From contig JYIP02000006.1 in the NCBI GenBank assembly GCA_001051155.2, positions 3,968,001-4,032,000 on the forward strand: DNA of 64,000 nt. The letters are read 5' to 3'. The stretch is from Chrysoporthe austroafricana. Lineage: Eukaryota > Ascomycota > Sordariomycetes > Diaporthales > Cryphonectriaceae. The number at the start of each line of letters is the position of its first letter. Within the stretch, counting starts at the first letter, position 1. A model generated the notes under the pieces. It was not told where the DNA came from, ran no database searches, and worked only from the letters and a program-made list of their open reading frames with translations. Position numbers and translations under genes: made by a program. Shown here piece after piece: positions 10,740-23,107 of this stretch.

Positions 10740-11819
10740 GGTGTTCCGCGTCTTGGTTGACAATCATTGAGGCTGCCATAGAGACAGTGACCCGAACACG
10801 GTCGGCATGCGCCTTCGGACCAGGGTGGTCACAGTCACCTCGGAAATCTCACAGTCACTATCGCTGATTTCCGCCGCCTCCGGAAGGGCGATGTTGTCTG
10901 CTGAGGATGGTGCCGAGGCAGTGGATGCAGGTCCGACCCCTCATTTGTCGGGCACACCAAATCTGCTGATCGTCCCTCTGACTCTTGCCTGGAAACAGTC
11001 CAGCTGGCGTGAGCCTGGGGCACTCAGCAGCTCCCCCGGAGGTGGGATTGCTGATCAGAGCGGAATCCCTCCACCTCGCTCTGACCTTCGAGCTCTAGTC
11101 GCCACGGGGCTAGTTGGGATACTTCTCATGATACCCCGAAGGCGTCTGTTGCTCTGGCTAGTGGACAGGCAAGCAGATAACCGGAAGTCGGAGCGGTCTG
11201 GGGAAAAGATTGCCCTGTCCAGGGCTGTTTTCTTGACAGTTTGTCGGTAACACCCCATGTGTTAGAAATCGAAGAACAGCCTATAAAGAGTCAAGAGTAT
11301 AGAGCTGGAGCAGGAACAGATGAGTGGTTGAGTCAATCCTACCTCAGAACGTGCAAAGACCAGTAAGGCTTGAATGACCACGGATTTTCTACCTCACGGA
11401 TCTACAAGATTGCCAAAACCTCAGTGCCTCCCCGTCTCGTAGTCAAAGTTCCGGTGCCTACATTCATTATAACATGCTGTTGCGGCAACCCCCGGCCGCC
11501 TTAGTAAGCTAAACCCACACTCTCACATGCAGAGTCCGACTTCACCCGCCAAGATCCCACCACTGGCAACCGAAAATTGACCGAAGAAAGACTCCCTCAC
11601 GCGCACGTAGCCTTGTGCCCGTCCCAAACGAGGCCGTCTGCCTCGACACGCTGTGCACTGATCACCTGGCTCACACGGGCGCTCTACGACCAGCTAGCCC
11701 GGGCGGACGGACCGCCCGGCTCTCACCTGTGTGATAAGAGCCGCCTTGAGACCTTACCGATCCGGAAGAGGGATATATCGACTGTATGAGACCCAGGAGG
11801 AGGAGGACGTGCCGCGGAG
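10740..11819. other. Intergenic, no gene seen
   Basis: About 1.1 kb between fcf1 and the transcription factor gene. One 147-codon frame (10807-11250) has no recognisable domain. This stretch presumably holds the fcf1 3' end and the factor's promoter. Confidence 0.45.
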
Positions 11820-14800
11820 ATGGACAACCCCATGGAGGAGTCGCCTGGCGGCTCGGTACAGTCGGCCTCGGCCGCCGCCGCCGGCCCCACCCCGAAGCGG
11901 TCGCGGGTGCTCCTCTCGTGCGCGCCGTGCCGGATGTCTAAGCTGAAGTGCGACCGGGCAGTGTAAGTAATTTAGGCGCCCCCCTCCGAGTCTGCTTCTA
12001 TAAATATACGGAACACGTATGTGTCTGTGAGATGGCTCTCGTCCTGCTCCGTCCCCCGACAAGCCGGAGTGGGCAGAAGGAGGACAAAATTTGTGGACAA
12101 ATTATTAAGGCACCGTCTCTTTCTCTCCCATTAAAAGAGAAGCAGGGCGATCCAGAGAGCCCAGCAGAGCGACTGACACGTCTTCCCAGTCCCTGCTCCC
12201 AATGCACCAAGAAGTTCCGCCCGGACGCGTGCGTCTACGCCCCCAAGCCGGTGCGGAACAGGCCGCCCAAGAGCATGGCGGCCCGGCTCAAGAGGCTGGA
12301 GGGCATGGTGCGCGGAATGCTCGACGAGGAGGGTAATGTCGTCACCGGGCCACCGCCTGCGCCGGACCAGGCGCCAGGCCCGTCGCGGACGCCGGGGGAG
12401 GATGCGGGCCCCGTGGACGACGGGCCCGCCGGCGGCAAGGTCGTCTCGGCCAGCGGCGCGCGCGGGGGGAGCACGGCCTACGTGGGCGCTACGCACTTCA
12501 TGGCCATGCTGGACGATGTGGGTATCCCGGCGTAACCCCCCCTTCTCCCGGAACGAGACCGGGACCCAGCTTCGGGGCTGATGATATCGGGCTAGATCGA
12601 GGACCTCCGGAGCTACTTCGACGACGACGACGCCGACGACCCAGCCGAGGAGGACGAGGCGTACACCACGCCTGCGTCGGACTACGCCGAGATGCTGATG
12701 ATGAGCCTGTCGCCGCCGCGGAGCAAGCAGGATCTGCTCGCCCTGCTGCCGCCGAGGAGCATCGCCGATAGGCTAGTGATGCGGTACTTCAGCTCGAGCT
12801 CGGCGTCCCAGCGTACGTGAGGCTTCGTCCCGGGCCCCCGGCGTGTATGAGATTTGATTGCTGATGGTAGCCGCAGATATCGTCCACAGACCCACCTTTG
12901 TCAAAAGGGTAGGTCAAAACTGTTGCTCTGGGCTGAAAAGCCAGATCTGGACAACGGCGTGACTGAAGACTGACCATCGGCATCAGTATACCGAGTTCGC
13001 GAACAACACCACATCCTCAAATGTAGACATGGACTGGCTTGCCCTACTCTTCATGGTCTTCTCGCTTGGAATCTTCTTCTCGTCCTTCTCAGCGCCTCAG
13101 TAAGTCCTCGCCTAATCACAAACCCCGCGAGTTGTGTAGCTGCCACCCTCACAGAGTAACCACATGGGATCTCTGAATGGGATATCCCCCCACCCACCCT
13201 AACCCAAACCTCACTCATTAGCCGGCAAGGAGATTGACATACCGAACCACAAGCGAGCTGGCGCACGACAACAGCCCCCTCACCCCAACCCAGCGCTTCC
13301 GCCAGTACCGGAATGCAGCAGGCTGGGCCCTGACGTCCTCCCGCAGCGGCGGTCGCTACGGCTACTCCTCCCCCGCGACGTCGACCTGCGCGCCCTTCCT
13401 GCTCTACGTCGAGTCCGAGTTCCTCCTCAACCGCGTCTCGCACATGAACTGCTACCTGCTGTCGGGCGTGTGCGTACGCATCATGCTGAAGATGGGGCTG
13501 CACCGAGACCCGTCCAAGCTGCCGGGGGCCCCGCTCAGCGCCTACGACGCCGAGATGCGGCGCCGGCTCTGGAACCTGGCCATCCAGATCGACCTGATGG
13601 TGAGTTTCCACCTGGGCCTGCCGAGCATGATAAACGGGATCGAGAGCGATACGCTGCCGCCCCGGAACCTGCTGGACGAGGACTTTGACGAGAACACGGT
13701 CGAGATGCCGCCCGAGAGGACATCGATGGACTATACACACATGACCTACCCCATCTACAAAGCGTCCATCTGTAAGGTCTTCGGGCAGGTGGCGTGCCAG
13801 GCACACGCGTTGACGGCGCCGACCTACACCGAAGTCATGGAGATCGACAACCTGCTAGAGGAGAGATGGGCGGCGACCCCGAGCTTCATGAAGGTCCGTC
13901 CGCTGGACATGTGCATTACAGACCCACCTTTCCAGGTACTTCAGAGATTCGGCCTCGGAAGCCTGTACCAGAAGGCCCGTTGCGTCCTGCACAGGCGATA
14001 TCTGGTAGAGAAGGACCCGAAGCCAGAGCACGAGTACTCGCGGCGAGCCTGCCTGTTAGGCGCACTCTCGCTGCTGGAATATCAGAACACCCTATTTGAG
14101 GCAACGAAGCCAGGCTGTCTCCTGTACCAGAATGGCTGGTTTCTCTCCAGCCTAGCCATGCATGATTTTCTACTAGGCGCCATGATTGTGTATCTCGTTC
14201 TGCAGAACGAGAATTACAACGAGGCCGGTGGGGATTACGACTTGACGAAGAAGCAGACGCCTCTGCCAAACAAGCAACAGCTCATGGAAATACTGAAAAG
14301 ATCGCATAGGATATGGAAAGAGGTGGCCCTGGAGAACCCGGAGGTGAAAAAGGCGCCAGAGGTGCTTGAGACCATGTTTCGCAAGCTTGCACAAAGCCCC
14401 GGGGCTCGAGGAGACTTGCTGCCCCTGGCTAATAGCCTGCAGGAGCCCACAAGGTCCTGGACAAGAACTGGTTTTGGGGTGGCCAATCTTGGGACAAGCG
14501 GTTGGTTTCTCCCCGAACAGACCTCCTCCAGAACGCCTCGAAGGCGAGCTCTTCGGCGTGCGGCACTGCCACCTCTTTCGGGAACCGAAGCTGACCAAAG
14601 GAACCCTCCAGAAGTGTCCTCGGCGGCCTCTTTTTCGAGCGCGCTCCAAACATCACCCGACTCCCAGGTCCCATTCTCCAGGGACGGCTTCATGAAAGCC
14701 CCTACACCGGCGAACCCTGGCACCGACGCAGGCTGGCTCCCACAAGCGATGGGCACAGTAGACTGGGTAAGCTACCGGAACCCCAGATCCCTCACCGCGC

Positions 14801-15014
14801 CCGGTCAGGCAGACCAAAGCCAGACCGGGCCATCCAACACCTAGGGCGTCAGCAGATTCGCTGACCGCAAGTCACCTGGCAGGCTTCGTTAGAGAATGCC
14901 ATCCGGGCCAACGCCAATGTGGAGCCCTCATCCACCGCACAGTGGCTAGGACCTGACATGTCGTTTGACCAGATCAATTTTGCAGACCCTGACTTTGCGG
15001 AAGGCCCCTTCTAG
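11820..15014 (+). CDS. Zn2Cys6 transcription factor with fungal MHR domain
   Basis: The model has seven exons: 11820-11962, 12190-12517, 12596-12812, 12877-12908 (32 nt), 12987-13099, 13230-14766 and 14883-15014; 833 residues. Splicing exons 1 and 2 builds a full binuclear zinc cluster, Cys34-x2-Cys37-x6-Cys44-x5-Cys50-x2-Cys53-x8-Cys62, split by intron 1. Basic and coiled-coil-like residues follow (about 75-98, MAARLKRLEGMVRG). The middle-homology region lies in exons 3-6, with PPRSIADRLVMRYF, HIVHRPTF, FLLYVESEFLLNRVSHMN and GLHRDPSKL as in fungal-specific factors. The C-terminus, regained by the last splice, is acidic/aromatic (FDQINFADPDF) and may be an activation patch. It is a nuclear DNA-binding regulator with unknown targets. 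The acceptor at 13229 (AAG) and the tail of exon 6 (about 14400-14700) are the least certain parts. Confidence 0.88.
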
Positions 15015-16651
15015 CCGGGGCCGTAGGTGTGGCTTGCGGAGCTACCGGTGTTCAGGACACCCAACAGCAGGACCAGGTCTCTCCTGGCGACGAATGGGTG
15101 GCCGGGCGGTGCTGGACTACGGTCCATGAATGGAGGGTCCCACGAGCGGGCTAAAGCCAAGAGCAGCCGTATGACACCCCCTTCGAAAGCGAGTGCTCCC
15201 CGGTTGGCTTGGCACTAGAGCCCTCCGCCGCTGAGGATCTGCCATATCGAACACGAAGGAGCCACACCGGCGAGGGCTGTCCTCACTTTTGGGTTGCGAG
15301 GCGACAGGATCTCGGGGTTGAAGGTGTGTAGTCAGACGGCGGGTAAAACTGCCCGAAGGCGTAAGGTAAGCCCGTACGGCCAGGTGCCAGCCAGCTTAAG
15401 AAAACCCTTAGACCGCCTTGCTAGCCGTGATCTTAGGGGCGGCGCCGCGCTGTCCAAAGCTGTGGAGTTCCAGGGAGCCGGACTGGGTCCTCGCGGGCGC
15501 AGACGAAGGGCTTTGTCAGCCTCCCCCACGGGGCGGGCAGGGTCAGCCATTGGAGCAGCGGCCTGCCCGCAGGAGAGGGGGTGGACAACGCGATGGTCCC
15601 ACGCGCCCGCAGTTCGGAGTTCCAAGAAGACAGGCTCCCTGCAACGTGGTGGCGGGCCGTGTGCGTCCGTACGTGGTAGAGGCGCTGGGCTGCGTGCCAT
15701 TTCTCACCCGGGCCGCAGGTGAGCCTCGGACGCCGTCAGCAGCCCCCAAAGTTCCCGACGACCCATCACCGCGGTGGCTGTTTATCGAAGCTGTCAGCAG
15801 AGCTCCGCGGAGAAGCCAGGAGCGCGCCTGGCCCGATGGGTGTCTCATGACGGCAGGGAGCGGCTCAGGGGCCCTGCCGGAAGGGTGCCATAATGGCGTT
15901 ACTTTAAGTCCAACTTGTACGTAACAGAAAGGAGGACTCTGGGCTTTGGTTAGGCACGCCTCGCCACGGTGTGGTGCGCTGTAGCGGCCCAGAATGGCCC
16001 TCTGCCGGAAAAGGAGCCAGCCAGCACTAGCACCGCCCAGCGAGCGAGCGCCGCCCTCCCGAGTCCCCTCAAGCTGGGCCCGGCGTGGACCTGTCGTGGG
16101 CGCTTGCGATGGCGGCCCGGGCCTGGAAGAAAGAGTACGAACGTGATCAAGTCCTGTCCTGTCCTGTCCTCTCGACCTGTTGTCTTCTCTCCTTACGGGC
16201 GCTAGTGTGCCCTCTCGTCACGACACGAGGGTCTCTCCCTCGCCGGTGTGAGGACCTGCACGCCAGGGACCTGGACGTCCAGGTGCCGTGCGATTCGCGC
16301 CAGCGCATCCAGCGCGGCTCGCTAGGACGAGGCTGAAGGGCGCGTGTGTCTCGTGTCCTCCCTTGGTGGGTGGTGGTGGTGCTGGCGATGGTGGTGGTGG
16401 TGATGGGTGGTGAAGATATGCCTCGGAAGGGACTCCTCGCGACGAGGGACCACGCGCAATGACGTTGAGGTGACGAGACCGCTGCCGTCAAGGTTCGCGG
16501 GGCAGGGCCGCCAGGTGGGCGTCACCTCACCAGGCGTCCCTGCAGGTTCCTGCGGTGCTGGGAGCTCCCTACCCAGTATATGCCATAGTACAGGGTTACC
16601 ATGGAAGGTGCTGGACGCCCAGGCCCCAGGCTGCCACCCATACACTCCTGC

Positions 16652-16683
16652 TAGGTGGTGGTGGTGGTGGTGGTGGTGGTGTT
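16652..16683. repeat. TGG trinucleotide microsatellite
   Basis: An uninterrupted run of about nine TGG units. A related, imperfect GGT/GAT tract lies at 16,366-16,406. Confidence 0.9.
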
Positions 16684-17850
16684 GAGGCCCCCTGGGAGCC
16701 TGTGCTGCTCTTACCTAACGCCTGGCGGGGATGCTGCTCCCTGGCCGGCTGAGCGGCAAATCAGAGACGGGCGCTGTACTCCCTGGCTGCCCGAAGGGGA
16801 AACATCATTAGGTAAGACATGTTCCTGCTCGGCAGATGCAGCAGCAGGTACGGTGCCACTGGGATGTAACCTACCACCTACATAGTAATTACCACTTGCA
16901 GTCAGTATTGGGTATGCACTTGGGGGGTGTGGTTAGGAGGGGCGGGAGGGGAGAGGGTCATGGTCATGACGGCACCACGACGAGTCACCGATTTCCTCGC
17001 GGGCACGGTTTCCGATTGATGGGCCGCGGCCCTGGGCGGAATGGCTCGCCTGGAGAGAGTCGACGAGATATGGATACCTGCCTGTCACGCCCGTCGTTCC
17101 CAGGCCCAGTTCCGACGACACGTGCCTCGAGGCTGATGGGGGGAAAATTTTTCTGCGCCCAGCACGGATATCAATCAGGTTCGACCCAGGCGCCTATAGT
17201 CCCTAGTATGACCAACGGCTGGATTCTTTTACCTAATGATCTCGCAACGTCGACAAGCGGCCCAAGCTGCCCGCCGGCGGTACCTGGCAGCTAGCTGCGG
17301 CGGCAGGGCAGGGCACCGCGGGCGCGTCGGTTCTCGCCATCACTTACTGGATGCAGTGGACGGACGTCCACGGCGCTGTGGCGGGATGCGATGGCAGCGG
17401 ATGGATGGCAAGTGGATGATGGACAGTCAAAGCGATCGATGCTGATACCCGAGATGCAACCAGCGATTCATGAGGGCCCCGCTCCGGCACCACGTACATA
17501 CTGCTGCGTATGGCCGTAAGTATGTACATTCATAATTACATACAGCGCGTCTCAGCATCGAGGCCTGCCTGACTGACTGATCGTATCTCTCTCGACGGCC
17601 TCGGCAGCCTTTGCATACCAGTGCATACGTAGCAGCACAGACGTACTCGCTACCACGACCGGGTATCGACTATGCAAGTACGGCATGTACCTAGTACCCG
17701 TACCCTAAGGGTCCCTCCCCCTCCATCTCGCACTAGAGCCACGGCGCATCACGGCCAAGCACATTACCTAGTATACGGACGGACTACTTAGCAGACTGCA
17801 CCTACACCACGTCGGGCCTTATCTTGGCCTGCATTCGTCAAACATTCTTG

Positions 17851-20259
17851 TTATCTTGCCTCATCCCCCCCTACCACCTCCCCCCTCCCCCGCTCTGCTC
17901 TGCTCTGCCCCGGCCCGCCGCCCGACCACAGCCTGGACCGCCACGACGCCCGCCACGAATCGCTCCCTGGGTGCCAGCCTGCCAGCCTGCCAGCCTCGCC
18001 CTGCGGAGGAAGTGGCCCGGCGTCGAAAGGCCGGACCGACGACCTGGGCTGCGGCGCGGAGTACCCACCCTACCGCCCACTTTAAGTAGCTTATCCTGTT
18101 CCTTATCCTCCGCATTACGGACCCTCGACTCGCAGGGCGTGCAGGCAGGGTGCATGCGGTACTTGCTTCCCAGGAAGTACAATGCTAGTCCGTAGTCCGT
18201 AGTGCTGCAGGTAGGCGCCGAGTACCTGCGGTACCGCGGTACTTGGGCGAGGTACGCCGCGGGTACACGCCCGCCGTACTTTTATATCGCCATAGCGCGC
18301 AGTACCTTGACGGACTACTGAGTACTTCGTACTACACTACGATACAGCCCACATCCCGTCCCTGCTCCACGTTTTCGGCGGATCTTTCCTTGGGAGATCC
18401 TCACTCGCCATGGGAAAGACTTTTTTTCTCTTCCCTTGGCTGTCTTGGTGATCCAGTCCCCCTCGCTTGTCTTCCTCAAGTTCTCTCGCGTCCCGCCTCC
18501 GCCTCGTCCTCGCCGCCGCCGTCTCCGTCCTCCTCGTCCTCCTCGTCCTCCTCCTGCGCCCCCTGCCCGGGCAACCATTCATCCTGTCTGCGGCTGGTGT
18601 TCGGAAGCGCCCTGGGCTGAGACACAGACGAACGGCAAAGACGGGCGCCAGCAGACCATCTCCCAGCTGCCGGTTCGCCCGCCGGCCGTGCTCGCAAGGC
18701 CTCTGGCCAACGACCGTCTCGCCTCTTATCTTTATTCGGCTCCTATAGCCGAATACAGGGTCGGCCAAGCTTCCCACCAAACCACCCCCCTCCCCCCGGC
18801 GGTTCCCTGACCGGTCCCGTCCCCCGCGGTCGACCATCGACTTACACACAACGCCTACACCCTGACACCACGCCAGAGAGGCCAGCGCTGCCTTAGATCG
18901 ACAGACGACCCCCTCTCCCCCCCTCGATTTTGACTTCCCGGCCTGTCAACCTGCACGCGCCTGGTGGTCCCTCACCGGTCCCGGCCGGATCACCGCGAAA
19001 TCTTCCGAGACTCGTCGAGGACCAGTATCATTCGTCGATAGCCTGACTCGACCTTGTTGCCTGTGGGCTCGTCCTGCACCGCACCGCACCGCTCCGCCCT
19101 GGGCCGGGCTGGACTGGACTGCGCTGCGCTTGCGCTGCTCTGCTCTGCTCTGCGCCGGATCCCTCAGATAACGCCCCCCCTTCTTCCCTGGAGCGCTCCT
19201 GGGCTCTCGGCAGCCCCCCTCGACCTCAGGCCACGGACCCCTCTGGATACTCCCGATTGGGCCCTCGACAAGAGGTTGCAGACGCCGGTGGACCCGGCGC
19301 TGTCGTCAACCCTCTCCTTACCCCATACTTTTTTACGGGGCCTCCTCCCACCGACTGTGGACCGGGGAGCAGCTGCCCGCCCTCGCCCTGCGCTTATATC
19401 TGCGGTATCTGCCCGGTGGCCGCATCGGGCCACCACCTTGCTGCTCGACAGCTGCTCACCTGCCCACCTGCCTGCGTCCTGACTTGAGCTGCGGACTCGG
19501 CGAAGGAGCAGGAAGAGGCCTGCGCCGTTACCTTGCTCTGCCTGCCCCTCTCCGATCGTACCTGACCTTGCGCGGGGCACCAAACACCCGAGCGCTTCCA
19601 CTTGTCTATCCCGATCCGGTACGTGAGTTCGTGACCACCCCCCCTACCCTCCTCGACCGGTGACTCTCCCTCGTCCTCCCTACAGCAAGCGCCGCCGCCG
19701 CCGCCGCCGCCACTGTTGCTGCTGCTGCTTGTCACAGGTCACATCAACCTGCACCCCTTATCTCGGCCTACCCAGTGTTGTGCTCCACTGGAAGACGCCG
19801 GCTTTCCCCATGTTGCACGAAGGAGGATGATTTATGCCCCTGATGATCCGATTCTCACCCCCCCTCCCATCACTTGTCGTTCCTTATACCCCAGACTCGC
19901 GCATGGCATGCCAAGGCGGTTCCCGCCTCCGCAAGATCTAGTTTGCGCCACGGCGGATATCGCTAGTACCTGCTCTCCCACCCTTTTGTGCGATACTTTC
20001 ACTTGCTTGCCCCGCAATCGCTTCCAGCCAGCGCCGGCCCGCTAACGCGCACTCGCAGGACAGGATTCCTGGCTGCTCTGCAGCACAAACCTGGGATAAC
20101 ATCCTCGAGGCGCCCCCGACCGCATACCGGTAACCCAAAGGTACCAGCCTGGTCCTATCAGGGTGTGGTGACAGCGGGACGCGCGCACTATAGTAGGGTC
20201 GCTTTCCGGGGTACGCTAAGAAGCTTCCGGCCGCGTACAGGACTAACGTTACCTTATCT
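17851..20259. promoter_or_regulatory. Dispersed GATA-factor (AGATAA) sites upstream of nmr
   Basis: Five exact AGATAA/TTATCT hexamers lie at 17851-17856, 18726-18731, 19166-19171, 19758-19763 and 20254-20259. GATA factors of the AreA/Nit2 class bind HGATAR sites, and Nmr proteins bind that factor, so feedback control is plausible. The number is only modestly above chance for this length, so this is a weak call. Confidence 0.3.
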
Positions 20260-20570
20260 TTCCCTCCTGGCTTCTCCCTCGTCGACTGCGATATATGACC
20301 TACCCTTCCTGTCCGCTCTAGTCCTCGGAAGTCGTTTCCTTTACTGTTTTCAACACCTCGACATCCTACCTGCACCCCGGAGGACACCCAGCGGGCAGGC
20401 CACAAGACGTCTTCACCAGTCTTCCCCGCCGCTATATTGCCGTTGGCAAGTTCCCCTTCGTCCAGCTCAAGAAATATTGGCCCTGCCCAAGGGAGACATT
20501 TTGGGTCCGTGGTGGACAGTCGTGTTCGTGCGGTTGTGAAGGGTGCTGGCGTTGGCTTCTTTCAAGAGGA

Positions 20571-21983
20571 ATGGCCATCTGCTCAGCCAAGTCCGAGATG
20601 CCTCATGCAGAGCTCCCCATGAGGCCTGCGCAGCACAGCACCGCCCAGCCGCTGAGCATCCCCATCAGGACAAGGCCCAATGACGAGCGGAGGCACAAAC
20701 ACTCGAGGTCGTCGTACTCGGACGCAGGATCTCTGCTCAGCTCGCGGAATAACTCCCTGACGTTTCATCGCCCTGCAAAGCGCTCCATGCCCACGCCAAA
20801 CAAGACGATCGCCATCATAAACGCGGGCGGCCGCCAGGCGGCGTCCGTGATCCGCGTGGCCACGGCGGTCGGCTACCATGTTAGGGCGCAGATGCGAAAT
20901 ATGGAGGGCATCATCGCCACCGAGATAGCAACGAACCCCAACGTCACCCTGTTCCAGGGTGAGCTCTACACGAGGCACGGGCCCAAGTCTGAGGGCGCGG
21001 ATCTGACGCAAGACGGGCCCATCTCCGGCATAGGGATCAACCACGCCCTCATCTCAGAGCTGTTCCGTGGTGCCCAGCTGGCCTTTATCAACACAACCTT
21101 CTACGGCAACGAGGTGGAGATCGGCCAGGTGCTGGCAGACGCGGCAAAGAAGGCGGGAATCCAGCACTACATCTACTCTTCCATGCCGGACCACCACACT
21201 TACGACGAAAGCTGGCCCAGCTTACCGCTCTGGGCTTCCAAGCACAAGGTCGAGGAGTACGTGAGGAAGATCGGCCTCCCAGCGACTTTTGTGTACACCG
21301 GCATCTACAACAACAACTTCACCAGCCTGCTGTTTCCTCTCTTCTGCATGGACCTGCAGGAAGACGGCTCCTTCGTATGGCAGGCCCCATTCCACCCAGA
21401 CGCTAAGCTGCCCTGGCTCGACGCAGAGCACGATATGGGCCCCGCGATCCTCCAGGTCTTCAAGGACGGTGTGGATAAGTGGGGCGGAAAGCGCATAGCG
21501 CTCGCTTGGGAGATGCTGTCCCCGCGGGAAGCATGCGAGCAGTTCGCCAAAGGCGTCGGCCGCAAGGTCACATACGTCAGAGGCGAGATAGAGATCAAGG
21601 TCAAGATCCCCGACGGCTACCGGATACAGCTCGAGACCTTAGAGAAGCTGTTCCTCCTCGGCGGGGACGACCCTGCGAAACAGCCACCATACTTCGGCGA
21701 CCGTGCGCTGGAGGACAGCTGCCCGCACGTCGCCATGCAGTTGTGGGAGGGACCTCGCGGCCTGGAGGAGTATGCAAGAGAGACCTTCCCGCTGGAGGAG
21801 AGTGCCAATGGCAAGACCTGGATGGACAGTGCTTCCCTGGGCCTCGGCCCAGGCGAGGAGGATTTTGTGCTGGTCGGGTCCCCCGGCAGGGGCCAGCCCG
21901 ACGAGGAGTATGATAGCGAGGAAGAGGATGATGGACTCGTTATGAGGGTGGCTGCGAGGGGCGATCAGGAATGGCTTGCATAG
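20571..21983 (+). CDS. nmr: NmrA-type negative regulator of nitrogen metabolism
   Basis: A 470-residue, intronless protein of the NmrA/Nmr1 family. These are NAD(P)-binding, SDR-like proteins without dehydrogenase activity; they bind the GATA activator AreA/Nit2 and damp expression of nitrogen-catabolic genes when preferred nitrogen is available. From residue 73 the match is clear: IAIINAGGRQAAS (80-92, the Rossmann dinucleotide loop), GYHVRAQMRN, IQHYIYSSMPDHH, FVYTGIYNNNFTSL, LPWLDAEHDMGPA, IALAWEMLSPREAC and EEYARETFPLEE near the C-terminus. The Tyr of the usual YxxxK catalytic pair is absent (Met-Pro-Asp-His), as in the family. Residues 1-72 are a Ser/Arg-rich, disordered extension. An internal ATG at 20787 (residue 73) would give a core-only protein, but its context is weaker than that of 20571. 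An acidic tail follows the core. Confidence 0.93.
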   Translation: MAICSAKSEMPHAELPMRPAQHSTAQPLSIPIRTRPNDERRHKHSRSSYSDAGSLLSSRNNSLTFHRPAKRSMPTPNKTIAIINAGGRQAASVIRVATAVGYHVRAQMRNMEGIIATEIATNPNVTLFQGELYTRHGPKSEGADLTQDGPISGIGINHALISELFRGAQLAFINTTFYGNEVEIGQVLADAAKKAGIQHYIYSSMPDHHTYDESWPSLPLWASKHKVEEYVRKIGLPATFVYTGIYNNNFTSLLFPLFCMDLQEDGSFVWQAPFHPDAKLPWLDAEHDMGPAILQVFKDGVDKWGGKRIALAWEMLSPREACEQFAKGVGRKVTYVRGEIEIKVKIPDGYRIQLETLEKLFLLGGDDPAKQPPYFGDRALEDSCPHVAMQLWEGPRGLEEYARETFPLEESANGKTWMDSASLGLGPGEEDFVLVGSPGRGQPDEEYDSEEEDDGLVMRVAARGDQEWLA

Positions 21984-23107
21984 GGAAGTGACATCTTGTC
22001 GAGGTCTTTCTCAGCTTGCTTGGAAGTGGACATCTTTGCCCCACGCATGGCGCGGGTACACTGACTGAGACGCTCTTGACCTGATCGGGTCTGGATCTCA
22101 ACATGAAAGTGTGCCTTTGCAAATCTTCGGGTCGCCCTTGTTCAAGAGGGCAGAGGCCGCAGTGGAGAGTGCGAAACAACAAGGACAGCTCATGATCCAG
22201 GACGACGTTCAACAACGATCGATACCCCACGACTGAATGGCAATTTCAAGCACTTACTCATCGCCGCGAGGCGAAACGGACAGATGTCACACGCCACATG
22301 GAGGGACGGGCGGAGGGACTTGCTAGCGCGTACAACACGGCGCAAAATTCACGATTTTGAACATCATCACATTTGCAATCATGGCGGACGGCGTTCTCAA
22401 CAGCCACGCTCGGCGTTCGGATTGTCTATCTGTACATAATATCCACTCACGGCTCACAAAAATTTGGTGTTGTCGGGCTGGCAAAACGATGTCGGAATCA
22501 GGCCGGCCGAGATAGACTTGAGAGGGAAATTTTTGGATGGAACTGGGGTTCAGGTCTTTTTTTTCACGTGCCATTTACTTCGGTAGTCAGGTATCTGATT
22601 CTGGACAGGATCGCAGGGCTAGTACAGACATCTGTGCAAATCAAAGATTCGAGAATACTAGACGGGGCGTCTGGTTGTCCGTGGCACGTGAGGGCAAGCC
22701 TGTTTCGTAACATAGACTTTTATCGGAGGCTCTCTGCTTACGCTCCGGAAGAACGTCTGCCGGACCCCGGGGTGAGTGCATGACGAGCAGCTGGGATCTC
22801 GAGGTAGTCTAGTGTCCAGTGTCTAGGCCTGCAGAACATGTCTCGCCATGACTGCCCCCCACATTGAAGAGATCGCTGCTGCGTGGGGTAAATTGCACCA
22901 TATGCCTCCCGGTCTACTATGCATTACAGGGTATACTTTTGCGGTCTATATACATGAATCAATAACGCGCGTCACAATATCAAAGCGCGCCAGAGGACGC
23001 CTCCCGTCTATATTGCTGGTCTCAATTCCTCTACTCCGGCGCCGGAGGCCACCAGAGGTAACGCTGCCGCCGCCGCCGACAGCCCGGCACCGCATCCCCG
23101 GGGCCAC
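21984..23107. other. Convergent intergenic region (nmr / erg2), no gene seen
   Basis: About 1.1 kb between the 3' ends of nmr (+) and erg2 (-). No domain-bearing frame is visible. It is somewhat AT-richer near 22,320-22,480, consistent with 3' untranslated and spacer DNA. Confidence 0.5.

Larger units (their letters stand above)
15015..20570. other. 5.5 kb gene-poor stretch upstream of the nmr gene
   Basis: No recognisable protein is found. The many open frames lie on both strands in GC-rich sequence and have no domains. From about 17,850 to 20,570 the + strand is strongly pyrimidine-rich with CT, TCTGC and CCTCGT runs. This could be a long promoter and 5' leader of the nmr gene. Simple repeats occur: GGT/TGG units at 16,366-16,406 and 16,652-16,683, and CCG units near 19,690-19,712. 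Non-coding transcripts cannot be excluded. Confidence 0.4.

Noticed and set aside
17175..17190. GGTTCGACCC, a B-box-like motif
   Set aside because: No A box or tRNA fold is found at the right distance upstream.
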